Positions 8,134 to 16,233 of a stretch of DNA of 64,000 nt are shown here, in pieces; position 1 is the first letter of the stretch; each line of letters opens with the position of its first letter. The notes beneath the pieces were generated by a model, which was not told the DNA's origin, searched no databases, and saw only the letters and a program-made list of their open reading frames with translations. The position numbers and the translations under genes are program-made. This stretch comes from an uncultured Ruminiclostridium sp. (lineage in GTDB: Bacteria; Bacillota; Clostridia; Oscillospirales; Ruminococcaceae), in NCBI GenBank assembly GCA_934490165.1, contig CAKSTB010000013.1:25268-89267 (forward strand), given 5' to 3'.

Positions 8134-8925
8134 TTATATAATTATGTATTTTCCCTGTGTTACGACAGGCGCAACATCAAGTGTATAGTCAACCCCGCAT
8201 TTCATACCGCAACCGCTGAGCTTCAGTTCAACTGCGTCATATGCAATTTTCGGAGTATTGTTTTCCTGACTTAAGTGACCGAGTATCAACCGCCTTGCGC
8301 CGCTTTCCACAAGCTCGGTGCAGAACTCGGCAGAATTGAGGTTTGATAAATGTCCGCTGCTTCCCGATATCCTTGCCTTGAGATACGGCGGATATTTCGG
8401 ATTTACCGAAAGGAGCTTCGGATCGTAATTTGCTTCTATGTACGCAGTGTCACAGCCGAGAAGATTTTCTCTGACTTCCTCCGTGACATAACCGAGGTCG
8501 GTACAGCACGCAACCTTGTGCTCCTTGAACTTTACCGTATATCCCACACTCTCAGCAGCGTCATGCGGTGTGTGAAAAAAATTTATATCCATATCAACAG
8601 GCACGCTCTTTATTTCCGACAAAGAATGTATAACCGCATCGGGTGCAACAAGATTATCCTCAAACAGCTTTCTTGTCGTACCTTCAGACGCATATACAGG
8701 GAGCGATGTACGCTTCGTAATTTGCCCGAGCGCCTTTGTATGGTCGATGTGCTCGTGAGTTATCAATACAGCCTTCACCGCTTCAAACGGAATACCGCAC
8801 AGTGCAAGGCCGTCCTTCAGCGCCTTGAAGCTGCAACCAGCATCTACAAGAACGCCCGAAGAAGTATCACCTATAAATATGCTGTTGCCCTTACTGGACG
8901 AGCATACAGGTACAACCTTTGCCAT
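8134..8925 (-). CDS. walJ: MBL-fold metallohydrolase, YycJ/WalJ-like
   Basis: 263 residues. The metal-binding signature THEHIDHTKALG is present at about residue 56, and further metal ligands are expected from FHTPHDAAES, CCTDLGY and LGHLSQEN. The opening VPVCSSSKGNSIFIG and LVDAGCS blocks are those of the YycJ/WalJ group, putative 5'-3' exonuclease-like hydrolases often found with the walRK operon and linked to coordination of cell-wall and DNA metabolism. Here it is not beside walRK: its ATG shares one base with the TGA stop of murA, so translation is coupled to murA. Group assignment is firm; the biochemical activity is inferred from the family. Confidence 0.88.
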   Translation of the reverse strand: MAKVVPVCSSSKGNSIFIGDTSSGVLVDAGCSFKALKDGLALCGIPFEAVKAVLITHEHIDHTKALGQITKRTSLPVYASEGTTRKLFEDNLVAPDAVIHSLSEIKSVPVDMDINFFHTPHDAAESVGYTVKFKEHKVACCTDLGYVTEEVRENLLGCDTAYIEANYDPKLLSVNPKYPPYLKARISGSSGHLSNLNSAEFCTELVESGARRLILGHLSQENNTPKIAYDAVELKLSGCGMKCGVDYTLDVAPVVTQGKYIII

Positions 8926-10217
8926 CAGAGTGCCTTTCTCATCTTTTCGTCATCGGGATAGTAGCGCTTTACTATATCCGCGCCGAGCTCTCTGAGCTTT
9001 ATCTCCATATTTTCATATCCGCGCTCGATATGGTGTATATCCTCGATCTCGGTCGTTCCCTGTGCCGCAAGGCCCGCAATTATAAGCGCCGCACCGGCTC
9101 TTAAGTCGCTTGCCTTGACAGGAGCGCCTGTGAGGTGGTCGACCCCTCTTACTACCGCTACTCTGCTGTCAACTGTGATATCAGCGCCCATTCTGCGCAG
9201 TTCATCTACATACTTGAAGCGTGTGTCAAATATGCTCTCAGTCACCATACTCGTACCGTTTGCCATAGCAAGCAGTGTTGTCATCTGCGGCTGCATATCG
9301 GTCGGGAAACCGGGGTGAGGTGAGGTTTTTATATCGGTGCCCTCATAGTGAGGTCTGCCGACAACTCTTACGTTATCGGTTTCATCTTCAATTTCAACAT
9401 ACACGCCTATCTTGCGGAGCTTTGCCGTAATAGGCTCGAGGTGCTTCGGAATTACATTTTTAAGTGTAATATCGCCGCAGGTTGCCGCCGCAGCCACCAT
9501 AAATGTTCCCGCCTCTATCTGGTCGGGAATAACGGAATACTCTGTTCCGTGGAGCTTTGAAACGCCCTTTACCTTGATAACGTCCGTACCTGCGCCCATT
9601 ATATCAGCGCCCATTGAGTTAAGGAAGTTTGCAAGGTCAACTATATGCGGTTCTTTTGCCGCATTCTCGATAATTGTCAGTCCCTCTGCACCGGCGCACG
9701 CAAGGAGCGCGTTTATCGTGCCGCCGACTGTTACCTTATCAAAATATATCTGAGTGCCTATCAGCTTGTCCGCGGACAGGTCAACTATTCCGTGCTTGAT
9801 GTCAGCCTTTGCACCGAGCGCTTCAAAGCACTTGATATGCTGATCTATAGGTCTGCTGCCGAGGTCACAGCCGCCGGGGAGCGGAACGCTCGCCTTTTTA
9901 AATCTTCCGAGCAGTGCACCGAGGAAGTAACTGCTGCCTCGTGTTGAACGTGCAAGCTCATACGGTACTGTGCCGTCGCATATTCTTGAGGTATCGACCT
10001 CAAGTTTTGACTTGCTGAGTCTTTTTATATCTGCACCCATACTCGAAAGTATCTCAAGTGCCACCTCTACGTCACTGATTGACGGTACATTTTCAAGAAT
10101 ACACTTGTCTGCCGCAAGTATCGCCGCAGGAATTATAGCGACAGCCGCATTTTTAGCGCCGCTTATCTGCACTTCGCCTTTGAGCGGAGTGCCGCCATTT
10201 ATAATAAACTTTTCCAA
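8925..10217 (-). CDS. murA: UDP-N-acetylglucosamine 1-carboxyvinyltransferase MurA
   Basis: A 430-residue cytoplasmic enzyme that transfers enolpyruvate from PEP to UDP-GlcNAc, the first committed step of peptidoglycan synthesis and the fosfomycin target. Seen: GGTPLKGEVQISGAKNAAV at the start with the essential Lys-Asn pair, and the loop PLPGGCDLGSRPIDQHI at about residue 115 carrying the reactive Cys, so the protein should be fosfomycin-sensitive. HPGFPTDMQPQ and the end motif ERGYENMEIKLRELGADI are also typical. The start codon is TTG, preceded by GAGGAAG at about 8 bases; the Met written for residue 1 is therefore a TTG start. The stop overlaps the walJ-like start. Confidence 0.96.
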   Translation of the reverse strand: MEKFIINGGTPLKGEVQISGAKNAAVAIIPAAILAADKCILENVPSISDVEVALEILSSMGADIKRLSKSKLEVDTSRICDGTVPYELARSTRGSSYFLGALLGRFKKASVPLPGGCDLGSRPIDQHIKCFEALGAKADIKHGIVDLSADKLIGTQIYFDKVTVGGTINALLACAGAEGLTIIENAAKEPHIVDLANFLNSMGADIMGAGTDVIKVKGVSKLHGTEYSVIPDQIEAGTFMVAAAATCGDITLKNVIPKHLEPITAKLRKIGVYVEIEDETDNVRVVGRPHYEGTDIKTSPHPGFPTDMQPQMTTLLAMANGTSMVTESIFDTRFKYVDELRRMGADITVDSRVAVVRGVDHLTGAPVKASDLRAGAALIIAGLAAQGTTEIEDIHHIERGYENMEIKLRELGADIVKRYYPDDEKMRKAL

Positions 10218-10485
10218 AAGTCACACTTCCTCAATTCAATAAAAATATGTAAAGAAATTATAGTAATGCCGTAAAACGGCTTGATATCTTATTTGGATAC
10301 TGCATAGCGATATGTTAAAGGAGCATACCGACACAGTATAGTTTTATTATATCATATCTGCGGAGAAAATAAAAGTATTTTTTTACCTCACAATATTTTT
10401 CGTCGAATTAGACTATATATACTTCTTGATGCGTGCATTTTTTATACATATAGTCAGTTTGGGGTAACTGATATTTCGTGCAGTT
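10218..10485. other. Intergenic region upstream of murA
   Basis: 268 AT-rich bases. A short hairpin GCCGTAAAACGGC (10268-10280) lies in the presumed murA leader. An AT-rich stretch with a minus-strand TATAAT is present near 10350, but no good -35 box was found at 17 bp. Nothing else was recognised. Confidence 0.4.
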
Positions 10486-11445
10486 TCAGTTTTTCTTATC
10501 CTCATATTTATTGTAAAGCTTTGTGCAGAACTCGTCTATCACTTCTTCGAGCTCCTGTGCCGTTACTGCGTCTACCATCATACTGCGGAGCTTCTTATAC
10601 AAAAGATCGCCGCTTTGTGCGGTATTGTCAGGCGGACGCACAAATGATGTATGTGTTGTACGCTCGTTAGGTTGCGGCGGTATCATTCTGTCAACATTTT
10701 TGACATAATGCGGTGAGATCTGGCTGAAGCGCAGATCGTCAAGGGTGCTCCTTGCTCTTCTGCCGTATATCATAGCGTAAAGACAGCCGCATTTATACAG
10801 AGCCATGATCATCTGGGGTGACGGTGTGACACCGAAAAGAGTTGCAAGCGAAATCGTGTAGTCCTGAAGCTCGGCGAACCTGTCATAATCGCCGAAGCGC
10901 ATTGTAATACTGTCACTTTTTGCAATAACCGCCGCCACTGCCTCGTTTACGGCGTTGGTATACCTGTTTGTGGGGCAGATATCGACAGGACGGAAATATT
11001 TTTCACGGTACTCGCGTATAAGTTGCGCCATTTCCTGCGGCGACTCGCGGAAGTCGTCCACAAAGCGTATCATTGCCACATTATCAAGCTCAAAATTCTT
11101 TTCAAACATCTCCATAACGCGCATGGGATCGCCGCCGTGGAGCGATAATTCGGATATTACCGGTCTTTCTATCTTAGGTATGAATTCTGTGAGATTGGCG
11201 GGCACTGTGACATACGCAAAGTTGAACGAATTTATATAAAGCAGATCCCTTACCGAGGTCATGCGGAGTATCACCTTTGACATATCGCCTGCGGGAGGGA
11301 GCATAAGAAAAGTATCGGTAGTCATTTCGGTATATGCAACTCCGAACTCTGCGAGCCCGTCTTTATAAGCGGATATGAGCTCCGGCTTTACATCATCGAC
11401 AAATGACGCGTCACAAAGACTGTTATCAATAATAGATACTTTCAT
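10486..11445 (-). CDS. Uncharacterised protein, possibly a degenerate HMGL/homocitrate-synthase-like TIM barrel
   Basis: 319 residues; not firmly recognised. It opens MKVSIIDNSLCD, where HMGL-family enzymes (NifV, LeuA) have IxDxTLRDG, so the catalytic Arg appears lost. A middle block VDICPTNRYTNAVNEAVAAVIAKSDSITMRFGDYDRFAELQD is reminiscent of the HxNDxGxAxANxxAAxxAGA region of that barrel, again without the metal-binding His pair. The C-terminal third is unlike the family. The frame is open 14 codons further upstream, but GAAAGGGTGAC lies just before the ATG at 11443-11445, so that start is used. It is divergent from sufC with ~120 bp between them and may share its regulation. Function unknown. 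Confidence 0.6.
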   Translation of the reverse strand: MKVSIIDNSLCDASFVDDVKPELISAYKDGLAEFGVAYTEMTTDTFLMLPPAGDMSKVILRMTSVRDLLYINSFNFAYVTVPANLTEFIPKIERPVISELSLHGGDPMRVMEMFEKNFELDNVAMIRFVDDFRESPQEMAQLIREYREKYFRPVDICPTNRYTNAVNEAVAAVIAKSDSITMRFGDYDRFAELQDYTISLATLFGVTPSPQMIMALYKCGCLYAMIYGRRARSTLDDLRFSQISPHYVKNVDRMIPPQPNERTTHTSFVRPPDNTAQSGDLLYKKLRSMMVDAVTAQELEEVIDEFCTKLYNKYEDKKN

Positions 11446-11521
11446 ATTGTCACCCTTTCCGAATTTATCATCATAATATTTTATCATAAAGCAGGGAAAA
11501 ATTCAATAGTAACGACAGCTC

Positions 11522-11550
11522 TTGACATAATAACGTTAATATGGTACGAT
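11522..11550 (+). promoter_or_regulatory. sigma-A promoter of sufC-sufB
   Basis: TTGACA at 11522-11527, 17-bp spacer, TACGAT at 11545-11550. Confidence 0.65.
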
Positions 11551-11564
11551 AATATGATAAAAAG

Positions 11565-12308
11565 ATGAAAGGGGCATTAACTTTGCTGGAATTTCAGGAC
11601 GTAAAATGGCAGCTCCAAAACGGAGAACCTATTATAAAAGGTATCAGCTGTAAGCTTGACAGCAGGCTTACGGTTATAACAGGACCTAACGGCGGCGGAA
11701 AAACCTCGCTTGCAAAGCTTATCGCAGGTGTCGAAAAGCCGACATCGGGCAGGATCATACTTGACGGTACGGATATCACCGATATGGATATCACAGGCAG
11801 AGCAAAGCTCGGCGTAGCTTACGCATTTCAACAGCCTGTACGCTTCAAGGGACTTACCGTAAGAGATCTTCTGGAGCTTGCGGCAGGAAACAAGCTCGGT
11901 CACGACGAGCTGTGCGCGCTTCTGGGCAAGGTCGGACTTTGTGCTGAGGAATACATCGACAGAGAGATGAGCAGTGCTTTATCGGGCGGTGAAGCAAAGC
12001 GTATCGAGATAGCAACGGTTCTTGCAAGAAACGCAAAGCTTTCCGTATTTGATGAGCCCGAGGCGGGAATTGACCTGTGGAGCTTTGCAAGACTGGTTGA
12101 AACGTTTGAAGAGATAAGGAACGGCACGACAGGTTCGCTTGTTATAATATCACATCAGGAGCGTATTCTTTCGATAGCCGATGAGATAGTTGTAGTAGCG
12201 GACGGCGCAGTTCGCACCGCAGGACCGAGAGAAGAAATACTCCCAAAACTTCTCGGCGGCGAATATGCGTGCAGATGTCCCCAGAGAAACGGAGGCGGTT
12301 GTCAGTGA
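11565..12308 (+). CDS. sufC: SufC-like ATPase of a minimal SUF (SMS-type) system
   Basis: A ~245-residue ABC-type ATPase that drives the SufB scaffold. Walker A is GPNGGGKTS, the Q-loop FQQPVRFKGLTV, the signature LSGGEAKRIEIA, Walker B LSVFDEPEAGID and the switch His in IISHQERIL, all intact; the FQxP region and DEPxAGID are SufC hallmarks. The end is Cys-rich (CRCPQRNGGGC). The ATG at 11565 overlaps an AAGGGG ribosome binding site; a TTG at 11583, 8 bases after that site, would give a protein beginning LLEFQD, closer to family starts, so the true start may be 11583. The stop overlaps the GTG start of sufB. No sufD, sufS or sufU is present, which fits the two-gene SMS arrangement. Confidence 0.92.
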   Translation: MKGALTLLEFQDVKWQLQNGEPIIKGISCKLDSRLTVITGPNGGGKTSLAKLIAGVEKPTSGRIILDGTDITDMDITGRAKLGVAYAFQQPVRFKGLTVRDLLELAAGNKLGHDELCALLGKVGLCAEEYIDREMSSALSGGEAKRIEIATVLARNAKLSVFDEPEAGIDLWSFARLVETFEEIRNGTTGSLVIISHQERILSIADEIVVVADGAVRTAGPREEILPKLLGGEYACRCPQRNGGGCQ

Positions 12309-13252
12309 GCAATATAATGGACGTAAATTTCAACGGCACAACAGCCGAAATGCTGAAGATCATTTCCGATTATGATGAAGTTACAGGCTTCAACGGTGCA
12401 TACAATATCCGCGAGGACAGCAAGTGCGCCGGAAGAAAATCATCGGAGAATATAACTATAGAGTCAAAGGACGACAAGCCCGGAATAAATATCCGCGTAA
12501 AGCCGTTTACGGTCGGCGAAACGGTTTATATCCCCGCCTGCGTTACACACAGTGATGTTGACGACCTTGTATACAACGACTTTTACATCGGCGAGGGTGC
12601 GGATGTTGTTATCGTGGCGGGTTGCGGCGTGCACAATGACGGTGAGGAACAGGCGCGTCACAACGGCATACACCGCTTTTTCCTTGAAAAGGGCTCAAAG
12701 GTACTTTACAAGGAAAAGCATATCGGCACGGGCAAAGGCAAGGGACTGAAAAAAATCGACCCGGTGACCGACTGTGTTCTCGGCGAGGACTCATATCTTG
12801 AAATGGATACAATACAGCTCCGTGGTGTAGACAGCACAACAAGAAGCACCTCGGCGGTACTCGGCAAGGGTGCAAAGATAGTTGTACGCGAGCGTATAAT
12901 GACAGACGGTGACGAAGAAGCTGTAACCAAGTTCCACGTTGAGCTCAACGGCGAGGACAGCGGCGCGGATCTGGTTTCGCGCTCGGTCGCAAGAGGAAAT
13001 TCGCATCAGGCGTTCTATTCGGTAGTAGAGGGTAACAACCGTTGTACGGGTCATTCGGCGTGTGACGCGATCATCGCCGACAACGGCAAGGTTGACGCTC
13101 AGCCTGCTCTTAATGCCGCAAATGTTGACGCACAGCTTATCCACGAGGCGGCGATCGGCAAGATAGCGGGCGAACAGATCTTAAAACTGTGTTCTCTCGG
13201 ACTTACAAGAGAAGAAGCGGAAGAGAAGATAATAGAGGGATTTCTTAAGTAA
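12305..13252 (+). CDS. sufB: SufB/SufD-family scaffold protein (minimal SufB)
   Basis: A 315-residue SufBD-family protein, much shorter than the ~470-residue SufB of the full SUF operon, partner of SufC in Fe-S cluster assembly. The beta-helix core is present, with the diagnostic C-terminal block NRCTGHSACDAII and IHEAAIGKIAGEQILKLCSLGLTREEAEEKIIEGFL; the conserved His of HEA is kept. The start chosen is GTG 12305, overlapping the sufC stop and 9 bases after GGAGG at 12291-12295; an ATG four codons later is the alternative. Strict overlap implies translational coupling. A long terminator follows. The window also carries nifS-nifU, so the cell appears to have both minimal Fe-S systems. Confidence 0.92.
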   Translation: MSNIMDVNFNGTTAEMLKIISDYDEVTGFNGAYNIREDSKCAGRKSSENITIESKDDKPGINIRVKPFTVGETVYIPACVTHSDVDDLVYNDFYIGEGADVVIVAGCGVHNDGEEQARHNGIHRFFLEKGSKVLYKEKHIGTGKGKGLKKIDPVTDCVLGEDSYLEMDTIQLRGVDSTTRSTSAVLGKGAKIVVRERIMTDGDEEAVTKFHVELNGEDSGADLVSRSVARGNSHQAFYSVVEGNNRCTGHSACDAIIADNGKVDAQPALNAANVDAQLIHEAAIGKIAGEQILKLCSLGLTREEAEEKIIEGFLK

Positions 13253-13263
13253 ATCATCTTAAT

Positions 13264-13308
13264 ATATAAGAAAACGGACGTGAAGCACTCACGTCCGTTT
13301 TCTTATAT
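13264..13308. terminator. Long bidirectional terminator
   Basis: A 20-bp perfect stem with a 5-base loop; the inner part is AAAACGGACGTGA with TCACGTCCGTTTT. It serves sufCB on the plus strand and the MetE-like gene on the minus strand. Confidence 0.92.
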
Positions 13309-13329
13309 GTGTATGGTTTGGCAGAAACC

Positions 13330-14442
13330 TTATTCACCCCAGACCTCTTTTGCGATTTCGTTTACAAGTCTGATTTTCGCCCACTGCTGTTCTTCGGTCA
13401 GCTTGTTGCCTATCTCGCATGACGCAAATCCGCACTGCGGACTTAGATACAGTCTGTCGAGCGGTATGATCTCAGCCGCCTTATGTATTCTGTCTATCAC
13501 CGTCTGCTTGTCCTCAAGCACAGGTGACTTTGTTGTGATAAGACCGAGAACTACCTTTTTATCTCCGCTTACATATTTCAGCGGTTCAAAGCCGCCCGAA
13601 CGCTCATCGTCAAATTCGAGATAATAAGCGTTGACGTTTTCCTTTCCGAAAAGAATTTCCGCAACAGGGTCATACGCACCTGCACTGAAATACGCCGAAT
13701 GATAGTTACCTCTGCATACATGGGTGTTGATAACAAGATCATCGGGCTTGCCCTCAACGGCAAGGTTGTTTACCTTTAACAGCTTCTGTGCTATAGTGGC
13801 GAAATCTGCATCTGCGCCGTAGCGGATAACGCTGCCCTCGGCAACCAGAACGCCCCATGTGCAGTCGTCAAGCTGTATGTTTCTGCAACCCGCATCATAA
13901 AGGTCCTTAATAACCTTTTTGTATCCTGCGGCAATATCGTTTATAAGCTCATCGTCAGTCGGATAGAACTTTCTTGTTGTTTCAATATTGGCGGGGATTA
14001 TCATCTGCTGGAAGAACTGAGCGGGTGCGGGGATAGTCTGCTTTGCGATATGCTGTTCATCTTCAAACTGCTTTACAAACTTAAAATGCTCTACAAACGG
14101 GTGGTTTCCCGCAGAAATTTTACCTGTCAGCCATGTGTCATCGATGAGTGCCGCTTCACCGTGGAACTGCACCCCGTTCTCTGTTTTCTTATGAGCAACG
14201 CCGTCAAATCCCCACATAAAGTCAAGATGCCATGTTGCACGGCGGAACTCGCCATCCGTAATCGCATGAAGACCTGCGGCTTTCTGCTTTGCGATAAGGT
14301 CGGTTATGCATTCGTCTTCAACCGCTTTAAGCTGAGCGGCTGATATTGTGCCGTTTTCGCGATCCTTTCTTGCCTGCTTTAATTTTTCGGGACGTAAAAA
14401 GCTACCTACGCTTTCACATCTGAACGGTGTTTTAAGTGCCAT
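13330..14442 (-). CDS. MetE C-terminal-like methionine synthase (YxjG/YxjH type)
   Basis: A 370-residue single-domain relative of cobalamin-independent methionine synthase, like B. subtilis YxjG/YxjH, which methylates homocysteine or a related thiol. Seen: opening RCESVGSFLRPEKL, DGEFRRATWHLDF, DDCTWG, and the zinc ligands His and Cys in INTHVCRGNY (about residue 235) and Cys in LSPQCGFAS (about residue 330). Such proteins lack the N-terminal half of MetE and may use a methyl donor other than polyglutamyl methyl-THF. A consensus promoter and a perfect MET-box palindrome lie just upstream, and a LysR gene is next, so methionine-responsive control is likely. metH is also in this window, giving a second route. 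Confidence 0.9.
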   Translation of the reverse strand: MALKTPFRCESVGSFLRPEKLKQARKDRENGTISAAQLKAVEDECITDLIAKQKAAGLHAITDGEFRRATWHLDFMWGFDGVAHKKTENGVQFHGEAALIDDTWLTGKISAGNHPFVEHFKFVKQFEDEQHIAKQTIPAPAQFFQQMIIPANIETTRKFYPTDDELINDIAAGYKKVIKDLYDAGCRNIQLDDCTWGVLVAEGSVIRYGADADFATIAQKLLKVNNLAVEGKPDDLVINTHVCRGNYHSAYFSAGAYDPVAEILFGKENVNAYYLEFDDERSGGFEPLKYVSGDKKVVLGLITTKSPVLEDKQTVIDRIHKAAEIIPLDRLYLSPQCGFASCEIGNKLTEEQQWAKIRLVNEIAKEVWGE

Positions 14443-14482
14443 ATCTTATATCTCCTTTGATTTGTTGTTTTTCTGTGTCTTG

Positions 14483-14511
14483 ATTATACCAAAGGAAATC
14501 GAGATTGTAAA
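14483..14511 (-). promoter_or_regulatory. sigma-A promoter of the MetE-like gene
   Basis: On the minus strand TTTACA (14511-14506), 17-bp spacer, TATAAT (14488-14483). Confidence 0.85.
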
Positions 14512-14528
14512 ATACTAATGAGATACGG

Positions 14529-14555
14529 TTTGATATAGTTTAAAACTATATCAAA
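14529..14555. promoter_or_regulatory. MET-box operator (perfect 27-bp palindrome)
   Basis: Two perfect 13-base arms, TTTGATATAGTTT and AAACTATATCAAA, around a single base. The centre is exactly TATAGTTT-A-AAACTATA, the MET-box consensus described for LysR-type methionine regulators (MtaR/MetR) of streptococci. Its centre lies about 66 bp before the predicted start of transcription of the MetE-like gene, the usual LysR activation position. It also overlaps the stop codon of the lysR gene. A further half-site TATAGTTT lies at 14577-14584, 43 bp away, inside lysR. Confidence 0.85.
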
Positions 14556-15447
14556 TGTGAGAATGGAGAAAACCGATATAGTTTTCTCCGAGCTTAGTAA
14601 GATCAACACCCTTGCGTGTTACAGTTCCCACCCTCATATATTCATCTATCATAAGCGGCTTTGCTATGATATTCTCACCGTTGAGCTCGGTACTGATAAT
14701 GCCTGTGCAGACGGTGTAGCCGTCAAGGCCTACAAGCAGATTGAACAGTGTTGCGCGGTCGCTGACCTTGATCGTCATATCACGTTCCATTCCTCCGGTT
14801 ATTTCTTCGGAGAAATAGAACGAATTATGGCTTCCCTGCTCAAACGACAGGAACGGGTATTCTTTAAGCTCATCGGGGAGTATCACCGCCTTACCCGCCA
14901 ACGGGTGATTTGAGCTTATGAAAACGTGCGGTTTAGCTGTAAACAGTTCATCAAATTTCAGTCCGTTCTTTTCTATTATCCTGCTTATAACGCTTTCGTT
15001 TTCATTTGACAGATAGAGTATCCCTACCTCACTGCGAAAGCCGCTTACATCTTCTATTATCTCATATGTTTCCGTTTCGCGCAGAGTGAAATCATAATTC
15101 TTGTTGCCAAAGGTGCGGATAAGGTCAATAAAGGCACTTACAGCGAACGAGTAGTGTTGTGTTGATACGGAGAATATCTGTTTGTGGCTGTCGTTATCGA
15201 TATATTTTTCCTCAATCATATTCATCTGCTGAAGAACCTGTCTTGCATAGCCTAAAAACTCGTTTCCCTCGTTGGAAATTATAATACCCTTGTTTGTGCG
15301 GTGAAATATAGTTATGCCGAGCTCTTTTTCAAGGTCTTTTATAGCATTTGTCAGGCTCGGCTGTGCTATAAAGAGCGAATTTGCCGCTTCGCTCATTGTG
15401 CCTTTATCTGCCGCGGTAACGGCATACTTAAGCTGCTGAAGTGTCAT
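14551..15447 (-). CDS. LysR-family regulator, probably methionine/thiol-responsive (MtaR-like)
   Basis: 298 residues, the standard LysR length. The winged helix-turn-helix is at residues 1-60 (MTLQQLKYAVTAADKGTMSEAANSLFIAQPSLTNAIKDLEKELGITIF), the rest is the periplasmic-binding-like effector domain. The gene ends in a perfect MET-box and lies just upstream of the MetE-like methyltransferase on the same strand, so control of that gene by methionine precursors is the likely job. The MtaR identity rests on the operator and context rather than on a residue motif. tetR lies 15 bp upstream on the same strand, so the two regulators may be cotranscribed. Confidence 0.88.
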   Translation of the reverse strand: MTLQQLKYAVTAADKGTMSEAANSLFIAQPSLTNAIKDLEKELGITIFHRTNKGIIISNEGNEFLGYARQVLQQMNMIEEKYIDNDSHKQIFSVSTQHYSFAVSAFIDLIRTFGNKNYDFTLRETETYEIIEDVSGFRSEVGILYLSNENESVISRIIEKNGLKFDELFTAKPHVFISSNHPLAGKAVILPDELKEYPFLSFEQGSHNSFYFSEEITGGMERDMTIKVSDRATLFNLLVGLDGYTVCTGIISTELNGENIIAKPLMIDEYMRVGTVTRKGVDLTKLGENYIGFLHSHI

Positions 15448-15462
15448 ATTTTTTACTCCGTT

Positions 15463-16044
15463 TTATTTTCCCGGTGCTCTCCTGAGCATATCGGGCAAGG
15501 AATTTATAATAGCCGATGCGTACTTTGTGACTTCGGCAGATACCGATATAGTACGCTTTTTATCCTTGAATGCATTTACAAGCATACCCGCTATACCCTC
15601 TGTCAGAAAATCGCACAGAAACTTCTTAAAATCCTCCGATACCGAAAGTCCGTTTGCCGCTTCGCAGTTATCGATAACGCTTCCGACAAGAGCGATAAAG
15701 TCATTATATAAAAACAGCTTCAGCTGATCCCTGCCAATGCTGTCATATGCGCAGTTCAGGATATGCGCGTTTTCGGTAACGTAACGTATCACGAAATGTA
15801 TCGCCTCTTCATAGTCGATAAGCAGGTCAAAGCTCTTGACGACCTCGATAGCGTCCTGTTCAAGACACCATTTGAGAAGAGCGTAAATATCCTCAAAGTG
15901 ATAGTAGAATGTCTTGCGGTTTATGTTGCATTCCTGTATAAGCTCGCTTACCGTGACCTTTGAAAGCGGCTTTTTCTCCATAGCCTTTTTCAGTGCATCG
16001 GCAAGCTGAGTCTTTGTTTTCATGGAAATTTCTTCGTTTGTCAT
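15463..16044 (-). CDS. TetR-family transcriptional regulator (DhaS-like)
   Basis: 193 residues. N-terminal helix-turn-helix: TKTQLADALKKAMEKKPLSKVTVSELIQECNINRKTFYYHFEDIYALLKW, which is close to the TetR subgroup typified by DhaS. The C-terminal ligand domain is not assignable. The start ATG at 16042-16044 is 5 bases after GGAGG; a GTG two codons upstream is less likely. A promoter with an inverted repeat over its -35 region precedes it. On the other side of that promoter, divergently, lies the remains of a YhgE/Pip gene; TetR proteins of this type commonly control YhgE-like exporters, so the regulator may have lost its target. Confidence 0.88.
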   Translation of the reverse strand: MTNEEISMKTKTQLADALKKAMEKKPLSKVTVSELIQECNINRKTFYYHFEDIYALLKWCLEQDAIEVVKSFDLLIDYEEAIHFVIRYVTENAHILNCAYDSIGRDQLKLFLYNDFIALVGSVIDNCEAANGLSVSEDFKKFLCDFLTEGIAGMLVNAFKDKKRTISVSAEVTKYASAIINSLPDMLRRAPGK

Positions 16045-16067
16045 AAGCACCTCCGATTGCTGTGTTT

Positions 16068-16098
16068 ATTATACACTTGACCGGGAAATAAATCAAGT
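16068..16098 (-). promoter_or_regulatory. Promoter of tetR with overlapping inverted repeat
   Basis: Minus strand TTGATT (16096-16091), 17-bp spacer, TATAAT (16073-16068). The inverted repeat ACTTGA (16075-16080) and TCAAGT (16093-16098) covers the -35 box, a sensible place for autorepression by TetR. Confidence 0.6.
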
Positions 16099-16233
16099 AC
16101 CATTAAAATCTACTTATTACCCAATCGGGTGCGCGTTGTCCGATATGTTACATTCACACCCGCATTGACCGTTTTATCTCTGCTCTTTGTGTGATATTAT
16201 TCACTTGTAAGGAAAAAAGAAAGGAGCTTTGAT

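Noticed and set aside
10523..10708. Plus-strand ORFs opposite the 10.5 kb gene and many others opposite long genes
   Set aside because: Antisense shadows without ribosome binding sites or family features.
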